A DNA stretch of 5,331 nucleotides from JBGPLH01 sp041486365 [NCBI: Thermodesulfobacteriota bacterium]. GTDB taxonomy: Bacteria; JAUYMQ01. Positions 1-5,331 of this stretch are shown piece after piece (the first letter of the stretch is position 1; every line of letters begins with the position of its first letter). Made by a program: the position numbers and the translations under genes. The stretch covers positions 1 through 5,331 of the forward strand of contig JBGPLH010000244.1 of NCBI GenBank assembly GCA_041486365.1. The letters run 5' to 3'. The notes under the pieces were generated by a model. It did no database searches and was not told where the DNA came from. It worked only from the letters and a program-made list of their open reading frames with translations.

Positions 1-2
1 TT

Positions 3-1313
3 CTCGGCGCGCTGGCGGGCGGTGCCACCACGTCTCTCGCGGCCGTCGACGCCCCGGTCGTCGTCCCGGGACATGCTCTCGCGCCGCTCCTCGGGCAACG
101 CATCGGTGCCCTCGGGCTCCTCGCCTGGCGGGACGGCGCCTGGCGGCCGATCCCTTTCCAGGTCGACCCGCGCGTCCTCCTCGAGCGTTCGGGGCGCGCG
201 GCCCGTCTGGTCCACCTGCTTCGCACACCCGGTGCGGTCGATCCGGTCCCTTCGCGCCCCCTCGGCCCGGAGGACGAGGTCCTGTTCATGCGCGAGGACG
301 CGGGAGCGGAGCCATTCGTGACGTCAACACCTCCCGGCGCCCGGAAGGGAGTCCTGCTGCGCGTCGCGGGCGGGGGGGCCGTGGGCCTCTTCGTCTTCGA
401 CGGCCCGCCGCCCCTCTCGCCCATCCGGTACGTCCGCTACGACGAAGCGGCGGATCGGGTCGACGCCCGCACCTACACGCTCGCCTTCTCGCGCACCCAT
501 CCGCTCGTCTTCGACACCCTGCGCATTCGAAACCCGGGAGAGGACGCGCGCGCGCCGGGTGCCGTTTCCCCGAACCTGATCGACCGTATCAAGGTGCGCA
601 TTCGCGGGAGGATCCTCCACGCCTTCCCCCTCAGCAGGAGCGAGGCCGACTTCGAGACACACCGCGACGGCGTGCGCGCCGGGCCCGTGCGGATCGTGCG
701 GGGCTCCCGCGAGCGGCTGTCGATGTTCCTCGGCCTGAAATCTCCCCCGGTGGAGGAGGAGCAGATCTTCTTCCCCGACGGATTCGAGTTTCCGATCTGG
801 TTCGTGAAGTCGGGCGTGATGAACCGGGTGGCCACGCGCCTGGACGTGCGCGCGGGCCCTGATTGGAGCAGCGCCGCCCTCGGGATGCGCCTGCGCGTGG
901 AGGGTGAGCCGGGCGACGCGCCCGTGGACGGGCGCATGGAGCCCGAGGAACGCCGCCTCACGGCGGAAGGGCCCACCTGGAATCTGCTCCACGGACCCCG
1001 GGGCGCGATCCTCACGAAGATCGTGGCCCTGCCCGGCCCCGACGGCGGATCGCGCGTGCCCGTGGGAACGTGGTACCGCGACGATCGGGACGAGCGCGAT
1101 CCCCCGGAGCGCGAGCCGGGCACGATCGGCGCCATCGCTTTCGAGTTCTCCGACCTCGCGCGCCTGGGCCCCGGCGAGTACCACTGGGCGGTCATCACGC
1201 GGGTGATGCCGCACTACCGCGAGGGAGACGAGCGCGCAGCCCTCGAGGCCATCGCGACGCCCCCGCGCGTGTCGGTCGTTCCCCTGTCCATCAGCACGGA
1301 GCCTCCGCGATGA
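3..1313 (+). CDS. Probable exported protein of unknown function, 5' end outside the window
   Basis: The frame is open from the left edge to the TGA at 1311-1313, giving 436 residues. The Met at base 288 is internal: coding sense continues upstream, with a WRPIPFQVD block (residues 47-55) and a GPEDEVLFM block (residues 88-96). I recognise this PIPFQVD ... DE-[LV]-FM pairing only from uncharacterised exported bacterial proteins. The first residues in view, small and hydrophobic and ending LAGGATTSLAAVDA, look like the tail of a signal peptide, so probably only a few dozen codons are missing. The body alternates short hydrophobic and charged stretches (RIKVRIRGRI, FEFPIWFVKSG) with no obvious transmembrane helix, which suggests a beta-rich periplasmic or surface protein. 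I see no catalytic motif. It overlaps the downstream acyltransferase by 4 bp, so the two are probably translated together. I am confident it is a real gene; its function is unknown. Confidence 0.85.
   Translation, partial: LGALAGGATTSLAAVDAPVVVPGHALAPLLGQRIGALGLLAWRDGAWRPIPFQVDPRVLLERSGRAARLVHLLRTPGAVDPVPSRPLGPEDEVLFMREDAGAEPFVTSTPPGARKGVLLRVAGGGAVGLFVFDGPPPLSPIRYVRYDEAADRVDARTYTLAFSRTHPLVFDTLRIRNPGEDARAPGAVSPNLIDRIKVRIRGRILHAFPLSRSEADFETHRDGVRAGPVRIVRGSRERLSMFLGLKSPPVEEEQIFFPDGFEFPIWFVKSGVMNRVATRLDVRAGPDWSSAALGMRLRVEGEPGDAPVDGRMEPEERRLTAEGPTWNLLHGPRGAILTKIVALPGPDGGSRVPVGTWYRDDRDERDPPEREPGTIGAIAFEFSDLARLGPGEYHWAVITRVMPHYREGDERAALEAIATPPRVSVVPLSISTEPPR
1298..1301 (+). promoter_or_regulatory. 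Ribosome binding site of the acyltransferase
   Basis: A GGAG lies 8 bases upstream of the ATG at 1310. It sits inside the last codons of the upstream gene, whose TGA overlaps this ATG as ATGA. It supports starting the acyltransferase at 1310 instead of at in-frame codons further upstream (the frame is open back to 1070), and it implies translational coupling. Confidence 0.6.
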
Positions 1314-2086
1314 CCTCGCGAAAGCCCTTGCCCTGGCGGGTCCTGCGCGGCCTCTGGAGGTGGCTCGGCATCGTCGCGGCCGTCACCTTCTGCGCCACGG
1401 CGAGCCTTCCGACGATCGCGGTCACCGGGGACGGCCGCTTCGGCCACCGCGTCTTCGCGCGCCGCTGGGGGCGCTTCACCCTGCGCTGGTGCGGCGTGCG
1501 GCTGCGCGTGCTGGGAATGGAGCACGTCGATCCGGCGCGGCCCGCCGTGATCGTGGCGAACCACGCCTCGCACTACGCCTTCTACGCCATTGGGGCCGCG
1601 CTCCCCGTGCAGTGGCGCGCGGTCATCCGCCGCGAGATGCGTCGCATCCCGCTGTTCGGAACGCTCACCGAGCGGGCGGGACACGTCTTCATCCGGACCG
1701 GCGATCGGTCCCAGGCGGTGGAGGACATCCGCGCGGGAAGCGCGCGGCTCAGGGAAGGCTACTGGCTGCTCGTGTTTCCCGAGGGGCGCCCTAGCCCGCC
1801 CGGCGCGATGCTCCCCTTCCGCAAGGGCGCCTTCCGCGTCGCGATCGATGCGGGCGTCCCCGTCCTCCCCGTGGCCGTGGACGAGCGCTACCGGCCGGGA
1901 GACGCGAAGACCTGGGACGCGGCGCCCGCCCTGCTCGTCCTGCGGGTTCTCCCACCGATGTCCACCGATGGACTCGCGCCGGCTGACGCGGAGGCACTCG
2001 CCGCCCGCGCGCGCAAGGTGATCGAGGATGCGCTTCAGGGCGCCGCGGGCGACGTGGAGGAGGTCGGGGCGGGTCGACTCGCGTAG
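1310..2086 (+). CDS. PlsC/LPLAT-family acyltransferase with degenerate active-site motifs
   Basis: The protein has 258 residues, the usual size of a single-domain 1-acyl-glycerol-3-phosphate acyltransferase. A basic N-terminus is followed by one hydrophobic segment (about residues 19-38), so it is likely anchored in the inner membrane. The four LPLAT blocks are recognisable in order: NHASHYAF (84-91), GHVFIRTGDR (124-133), FPEGRPSP (156-163) and GVPVLPVAV (182-190). The third is followed by the typical PFRKGAFRVAI. Members normally transfer an acyl group from acyl-CoA or acyl-ACP to a lysophospholipid-type acceptor. The consensus NHxxxxD here has Ala90 in place of Asp, the FIxR Arg is Thr130, and FPEGTR reads FPEGRP. 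The fold is therefore clear, but ordinary acyltransferase activity is doubtful. The start is the ATGA overlap with the upstream gene, backed by a GGAG. The C-terminal 17 codons overlap the end of the convergent glycosyltransferase gene. The acceptor substrate cannot be inferred. Confidence 0.88.
   Translation: MTSRKPLPWRVLRGLWRWLGIVAAVTFCATASLPTIAVTGDGRFGHRVFARRWGRFTLRWCGVRLRVLGMEHVDPARPAVIVANHASHYAFYAIGAALPVQWRAVIRREMRRIPLFGTLTERAGHVFIRTGDRSQAVEDIRAGSARLREGYWLLVFPEGRPSPPGAMLPFRKGAFRVAIDAGVPVLPVAVDERYRPGDAKTWDAAPALLVLRVLPPMSTDGLAPADAEALAARARKVIEDALQGAAGDVEEVGAGRLA
2035..2086. other. Tail-to-tail overlap of two convergent coding regions
   Basis: The acyltransferase (plus strand, TAG at 2084-2086) and the ArnT-like gene (minus strand, TGA at 2037-2035) share 52 bp at their 3' ends. 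Both C-terminal tails encoded here are Ala/Gly/Pro/Ser-rich and unlikely to be conserved, so each frame can tolerate the other. No intergenic terminator separates the two convergent units. Confidence 0.8.
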
Positions 2087-3756
2087 AGCGCGTAGCGCGC
2101 GCTCACGTCCAGGCGCAGGAGCGCCGGAAACTCAGTGCGGAGAACCGGCTCGTCCTTGCGGGAGACGAGGACGAACACGCGGCGGTCCCCCGCGAGAACC
2201 CGCGCCAGGTCCGATCGCTCCGTCAGGAACCAGCGCGATCGCTCCTTCGGATCCGATCGCATGTACCCGTCGTACAGCTCGCCCACGTGATGGTACAGGA
2301 CGACCCGGCCCCCGAAGTAGAAGGGGAAGCCCTCCGCGAAGCCCCGGTACTGGAGCAGCAGGTCCTCAGGCTGAACCCGTTGCGCGTTGCGCCGCGCGAT
2401 GGGCGCCACCGAATAGCGATCCTCCAGCCGCTCCCCGACCAGGACTAGGAGCGGGAGGAGCAGGACGACCCACGCCGCGAGGGCGGCCGCTGCCAGCGCG
2501 GGGCGGCCGCGGCGCAGGGCAACCAGTCCCAGCCCCGCGATCGCCAGCATCCCGGCGCCGATCGCACGTGCGTCTCCCAGGATGGCCGGGGAAACGGCGG
2601 CGAGCACGTGGGCGGGGACGACGAGCCCCCCCAGCCCCGCGGCCCCGAGCAGTCCGAGCGAGAGGGCCATCCACCACGGACGTTCGAAGGCCTCCGGAGG
2701 GGAGGTCTCCGATCGGGGAACGAACGTCCGCCCGAGCAGCAGAGCGAGCGGCGGAAAGGCGGGCAGCAGGTATCCGGGAAGCTTCGAGCCCGCGAAGGAG
2801 AAGAACAGGAACACGGCCGCCGCCCAGATCAGAAGGAAGAACGTTTCCCTCCCCTCCGACCCGCGGCGATCCCGCCAGGCCCCCGTGAGCGCACGCGGGA
2901 GCAGCAGGCTCCAGGGCGCCATCCCCGCCAGAAGCACGGGCACGTAGTAGACGATGCTCCCCGAGCGCTTGTGAACGGTGGACGTGTAGCGCATCACCGT
3001 CTCGTGCACGAAGAAGTACTCGAGGAACCCCGGATGCCGCCCGGACACGGCGAGGAACCAGGGGGCCGTGATGGCGAGGGTGAGGGCGGCGCCGGAGATG
3101 AGCCGCAGGTGACGGATCTCACGAAGCCGCCCCGTGAGGAGAAGGTGAAGCCCGATCACCAGTCCCGGCAACGCCACGCCGACGGGTCCCTTGACCAGCG
3201 TGGCAAGCGCGACCGAGACGTAGCCCGCGAGCAACCAACCGTCCCGCCGGCGCGGACTCGCCTCCGCGGCGCCAAGCGCCGCGTGAAAGGCGAAAATAGA
3301 CGCCGTCACGAGGGAGGCCAGGACCGCGTCGAGTATCGCGATGCGGCCGATCGCCAGCGGTAGCACCGCCGTCGCGAGGATCGCGCCGCCGAGCCAGGCG
3401 GCCCGGGCCCCGACGAGGCGGCGCCCGAAGAAGCCCGTCGCGATCACGGCGAGGACGGTGAACAGCGCGGAAGGGAAGCGCGCGGCCAAGGGAATCTCGC
3501 CCAGGATCCGGTAGAGCCCCGCCGTCATCCAGTAGACGAGCGGCGGCTTCTCGAAGTACGGGACGTGGTTGAGATGCGGGGTGATCCAGTCGCCCAGCGC
3601 GATCATCTCGCGCGGGATCTCCGCGTAGCGCCCCTCGTCCGGCTCGAAGAGACCGCGGGCGCCGAGACGGAAGAACTCGAGGAATCCCGAGAGCAGGAAG
3701 AGCGAGAGCGCGGCCCGCGTGCCCGACGCCGAGAGCCAGGCGAGCGCGCGCTTCAC
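2035..3756 (-). CDS. arnT: ArnT-like GT-C glycosyltransferase (undecaprenyl-phosphate aminoarabinose transferase family)
   Basis: The protein has 573 residues against about 550 for E. coli ArnT. These inner-membrane enzymes move a sugar, classically L-Ara4N, from undecaprenyl phosphate to a lipid A phosphate on the periplasmic face. Family marks are in the expected order: FEPDEGRYAEIPREM (37-51) with the acidic pair D40/E41 in the first periplasmic loop; PYFEKPPLVYW (66-76); a membrane-edge Asp (D143 in AILDAVLAS); KGPVGVALPG (189-198); HPGFLEYFFVHE (241-252); and FAGSKLPGYLLPAFPPLALLL (321-341, the SKLPxYxLP block). About a dozen hydrophobic segments run to residue 441, then a soluble C-terminal domain follows, as in ArnT. 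The start is a GTG overlapping the deformylase TGA as GTGA, with a GAGGGGG just upstream, so the genes are coupled. Homologues transfer other sugars (for example galacturonic acid), so substrate depends on context; the adjacent ArnD-like gene favours Ara4N or a close relative. The acceptor is inferred. Confidence 0.9.
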   Translation of the reverse strand: MKRALAWLSASGTRAALSLFLLSGFLEFFRLGARGLFEPDEGRYAEIPREMIALGDWITPHLNHVPYFEKPPLVYWMTAGLYRILGEIPLAARFPSALFTVLAVIATGFFGRRLVGARAAWLGGAILATAVLPLAIGRIAILDAVLASLVTASIFAFHAALGAAEASPRRRDGWLLAGYVSVALATLVKGPVGVALPGLVIGLHLLLTGRLREIRHLRLISGAALTLAITAPWFLAVSGRHPGFLEYFFVHETVMRYTSTVHKRSGSIVYYVPVLLAGMAPWSLLLPRALTGAWRDRRGSEGRETFFLLIWAAAVFLFFSFAGSKLPGYLLPAFPPLALLLGRTFVPRSETSPPEAFERPWWMALSLGLLGAAGLGGLVVPAHVLAAVSPAILGDARAIGAGMLAIAGLGLVALRRGRPALAAAALAAWVVLLLPLLVLVGERLEDRYSVAPIARRNAQRVQPEDLLLQYRGFAEGFPFYFGGRVVLYHHVGELYDGYMRSDPKERSRWFLTERSDLARVLAGDRRVFVLVSRKDEPVLRTEFPALLRLDVSARYALYASRPAPTSSTSPAAP

Positions 3757-4694
3757 CCGGCCCCCTCGCAGCTCACCCGACCTGCGCGCCCCGGGAGCGC
3801 GGCGCGAACGATGGGCCGGCGGGGAAGCCCCCCGCGATCGAGGGAGCGCGCGATCGCGTCGAGGCGCTCGAAGCGCACGGGCCCCGCGGCACGCAGCCGC
3901 GCGAGCGCCGATTCGAGGAGCTGCCCGTGGGCCATCCCCTCGATCTCCGCGTGCATCGTGATCACCTGCACGCTCCCGGGCGACGCCGCAGCAATTCCCT
4001 TCTCCCAGACCGCGACCGGATCGCCCGCGGGGAGATCGGCGCGCCCCAGCATCTCGTCGAGCGTCGGAAGCGTGGTGGGGATCTGGATCGTGGCACCGGG
4101 CCCCGCGGCCGTGACGGGGATGAAGGGACCTCTCCCCCGCGTGTCGCTCGCGTAGTCGAAGCCCATCCGGTCCTGACAGGCCAGGCTCTCGGCGGTGGCG
4201 TGCCAGCCGGGCGCGGCGGTGGCGGCGGGCGGATGAGCGGTGGCGTCCGTGAAGGCGTCCCAGGCGCGGCGGAGGTGATCGGCCACGAGGGCGGGCCGGA
4301 AGCGGTCGAGACGGTCGTGCCAGGCCACGTGGTCCCAGCCGTGGATCCCGGCCTCGAATCCCGCCGCCTCGATCTCGCGCAGGCGCTGCGGCAATCCGCT
4401 CCCCACGGGGCGGGCCGGAAGGAGCGTCCCCGAGAGCGCCGTGCGCAGGCCGTACATGCGCAACGCCCCCGAGCGACGCATCTTCGCGAGGAAGCCGGGA
4501 TGGCGGAGGACACGGAGGACCGCGCGGCCCGAGTGATCCGGGCCCATGGTCACGTAAAACGAGGCGGGAGCGCCCGCGCGGACGAGGAGATTGATGAGCC
4601 GAGGAACGCCTTCGTCGAGGCCACGGTGGGTGTCGACGTCGATCTTGAGGCCGACCCGCACTTCCTCGCCGCTCCCGAACGCCGCCGACCTCAC
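3753..4694 (-). CDS. arnD: ArnD-like deformylase (NodB-fold polysaccharide deacetylase family)
   Basis: ArnD removes the N-formyl group from undecaprenyl-phosphate 4-deoxy-4-formamido-L-arabinose on the cytoplasmic side of the membrane, committing the Ara4N pathway. The sequence follows E. coli ArnD along its whole length: VGLKIDVDTHRG with the metal-site Asp pair near the start, GVPRLINLL, the GPDHSGR block, GIHGWDHVAWH with the H-x3-H metal ligands, GFDYASDTRGRGPF, QIPTTLPTLDEMLG and MHAEIEGMAH. The start is uncertain. The GTG at 4694 (313 aa) sits 6 bases after a GAGGGG formed by the upstream stop codon, so I use it. GTG 4700 (315 aa) touches that site. GTG 4661 (302 aa) is where similarity begins and best matches the 296-residue E. 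coli protein. One difference: the GWRAD of enterobacterial ArnD is GWHAT here, so it may belong to an ArnD-like subfamily. It lies between the SDR gene and arnT in one operon. Confidence 0.88.
   Translation of the reverse strand: MRSAAFGSGEEVRVGLKIDVDTHRGLDEGVPRLINLLVRAGAPASFYVTMGPDHSGRAVLRVLRHPGFLAKMRRSGALRMYGLRTALSGTLLPARPVGSGLPQRLREIEAAGFEAGIHGWDHVAWHDRLDRFRPALVADHLRRAWDAFTDATAHPPAATAAPGWHATAESLACQDRMGFDYASDTRGRGPFIPVTAAGPGATIQIPTTLPTLDEMLGRADLPAGDPVAVWEKGIAAASPGSVQVITMHAEIEGMAHGQLLESALARLRAAGPVRFERLDAIARSLDRGGLPRRPIVRAALPGRAGRVSCEGAG
3761..3767 (-). promoter_or_regulatory. Ribosome binding site of the ArnT-like gene
   Basis: On the minus strand GAGGGGG lies 4 bases before the GTG at 3756 (the GAGG core is 7 bases away), within the last codons of the deformylase gene. 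It decides the GTG start, for which no nearby ATG competes. Confidence 0.6.
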
Positions 4695-4700
4695 GCGCAC

Positions 4701-4706
4701 CCCCTC
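4701..4706 (-). promoter_or_regulatory. Ribosome binding site of the ArnD-like gene
   Basis: On the minus strand GAGGGG begins with the GA of the upstream gene's TGA stop (4707-4705). It is 6 bases from the GTG at 4694 and zero bases from the GTG at 4700, which argues for 4694 as the initiation codon. Stop and Shine-Dalgarno are fused, as in translationally coupled operons. Confidence 0.5.
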
Positions 4707-5331
4707 ACGGGCGCGGCTGCGCGAAGAACCAGTCGAGGGTGAGCTTGAGCCCCTCCTCGAGCGGCGTGCTCATTTTCACCTGGAGGATATCCTCCATCCG
4801 CCGCACCCTCGGCACGCGCCGCGACACGTCCTCGTAGTACTTCCCGTAGACCTGCTCCTGGGGAACGTCGGCGATTCCGGCTTCGTGGCCCGTGAGCTTC
4901 ACCATGGTCTCCGCCAGGGTCCGGATGCTCGTCTCCTCGGCGGTGCCGATGTTGAAGATCTCTCCCACGGCCTCGGCCTTGAGCCCCGCCGCCACCGTGG
5001 CGCGAATGGCGTCGTCCACGTAGGTGAAGCAGCGCGTCTGGGCGCCGCCGTTCACCAGCGTGATCGGCTGCTTCTTCAGGATCTGGCCGATGAAGATCGT
5101 GATCACACGCCCCATGTCGGTCTGGTCCAGGCGCGGGCCGTAGATGTTGAAGTAGCGGGTGATCACGACGGGGAGCCCCATCCGGTGATAGGCGAAGCAG
5201 AAGTGCTCTCCCGCGGCCTTGGACGTCGAGTAGCACCACCGATCGATTCGCGTGGAGCCGAGCACGCGCTCGTCGTGCTCGTCGAAGGGGACTTTCGGGT
5301 TGCGTCCGTAAATCTCCGAGGTGGACGAGAA
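4705..5331 (-). CDS. SDR nucleotide-sugar enzyme, probable UDP-glucuronate decarboxylase (ArnA C-terminal type), 5' end outside the window
   Basis: The frame stays open to the right edge, so this is the C-terminal 208 residues of a longer protein. The GTG at 5265 is internal, because the SDR signature SSTSEIYG (fragment residues 2-9) lies upstream of it. Then come the catalytic YSTSK (34-38), the substrate-side RYFNIYGPRLD (59-69), TRCFTYVDDAI (99-109), EIFNIGTAEETS (124-135) and YGKYYEDVSRRVP (162-174). This order matches extended SDRs, and several blocks match the decarboxylase half of E. coli ArnA: RCFT-x2-x-D, YGKxYxDVxxRxP, and the Thr-Ser-Glu plus distal Arg associated with decarboxylation. 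That enzyme oxidises and decarboxylates UDP-glucuronate to UDP-4-keto-pentose, the first Ara4N step. UDP-xylose synthase or a 4-epimerase are alternatives. Whether a formyltransferase domain is fused at the N-terminus, as in enteric ArnA, lies out of view. It ends 4 bases before the first possible deformylase start codon. Confidence 0.85.
   Translation of the reverse strand, partial: FSSTSEIYGRNPKVPFDEHDERVLGSTRIDRWCYSTSKAAGEHFCFAYHRMGLPVVITRYFNIYGPRLDQTDMGRVITIFIGQILKKQPITLVNGGAQTRCFTYVDDAIRATVAAGLKAEAVGEIFNIGTAEETSIRTLAETMVKLTGHEAGIADVPQEQVYGKYYEDVSRRVPRVRRMEDILQVKMSTPLEEGLKLTLDWFFAQPRP

Noticed and set aside
22-321. 99-codon plus-strand open frame at the left edge
   Set aside because: Arg/Ser-rich composition typical of an out-of-frame reading of GC-rich DNA. 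The frame starting at base 3 carries the recognisable blocks (PIPFQVD, DEVLFM) over the same stretch.
324-1214. Long minus-strand open frames (324-1214 and 473-1198) opposite the exported protein gene
   Set aside because: Arg/His/Pro/Ala-rich, without motifs; such long antisense frames are expected at this G+C content because stop codons are rare.
1070-1309. N-terminal extension of the acyltransferase up to base 1070
   Set aside because: This 80-codon stretch is Arg/Pro-rich and lies within the confidently coding exported-protein frame. The ATG at 1310 has a ribosome binding site and gives a normal family length.
2480-2516. Two nearby GGGCGGCCGC-like segments (around 2483 and 2503), looking like a short repeat
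   Set aside because: They encode Ala/Arg runs in the ArnT-like protein and are expected in Ala-rich GC-rich coding sequence; no longer repeat unit is present.
2028-3363. Plus-strand open frames opposite the ArnT-like gene (2028-2888, 2582-2947, 2608-3363)
   Set aside because: Low-complexity Arg/Gly/Pro-rich translations with no motif, antisense to a frame with full ArnT signatures and membrane segments.
3565-4742. Plus-strand open frames opposite the deformylase (3565-4155, 3719-3961, 3927-4742)
   Set aside because: Shadows of the ArnD-like frame; no conserved pattern, and no plausible start context was seen.
4691-5239. Second minus-strand frame over the SDR gene
   Set aside because: A +1-type shadow rich in Arg, Gly and His. 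The 4705-5331 frame carries all SDR motifs without interruption, so there is no frameshift to explain.
1-5331. RNA genes, CRISPR arrays, insertion sequences, phage or defence genes
   Set aside because: Nearly every base is in a recognised coding frame. I saw no tRNA-like cloverleaf, regular direct repeats, terminal inverted repeats or transposase-like frame.

Overview
This is a gene-dense, strongly GC-rich window (by eye close to 70% G+C) from a Gram-negative bacterium. The Gram-negative reading rests on gene content: a lipid A/undecaprenyl aminosugar pathway on the minus strand and a probable exported protein on the plus strand. The lineage cannot be fixed from the sequence. The genes differ clearly from the enterobacterial versions and would fit a high-GC environmental phylum or a metagenome-derived genome; this is inference.

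Layout: the left part (1-2086) is a plus-strand pair. First is an exported protein of unknown function, cut by the left edge. It overlaps by 4 bp (ATGA) a PlsC/LPLAT-type acyltransferase whose signature motifs are degenerate. The right part (2035-5331) is a minus-strand operon read from the right edge inward. It holds a nucleotide-sugar SDR enzyme cut by the right edge (most like the UDP-glucuronate decarboxylase half of ArnA), then an ArnD-type deformylase, then an ArnT-type GT-C glycosyltransferase. The two transcription units converge and overlap tail to tail by 52 bp. There is essentially no non-coding DNA.

Working model: the minus-strand genes are steps of the 4-amino-4-deoxy-L-arabinose (Ara4N) route that decorates lipid A with a cationic sugar and gives resistance to polymyxin and cationic peptides. 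The SDR would oxidatively decarboxylate UDP-glucuronate. The deformylase would remove the N-formyl group from the undecaprenyl-phosphate-linked sugar. ArnT would move the sugar to lipid A on the periplasmic side. The aminotransferase (ArnB), formyltransferase (ArnA N-terminal half), ArnC and a flippase are not in this window; if the model is right, some should lie beyond the right edge. The plus-strand pair has no evident link to this pathway beyond the acyltransferase being a lipid-type enzyme fold.

The observation most worth a second look is the acyltransferase, which departs from the family consensus in three of its four sequence blocks, including loss of the Asp of HX4D.
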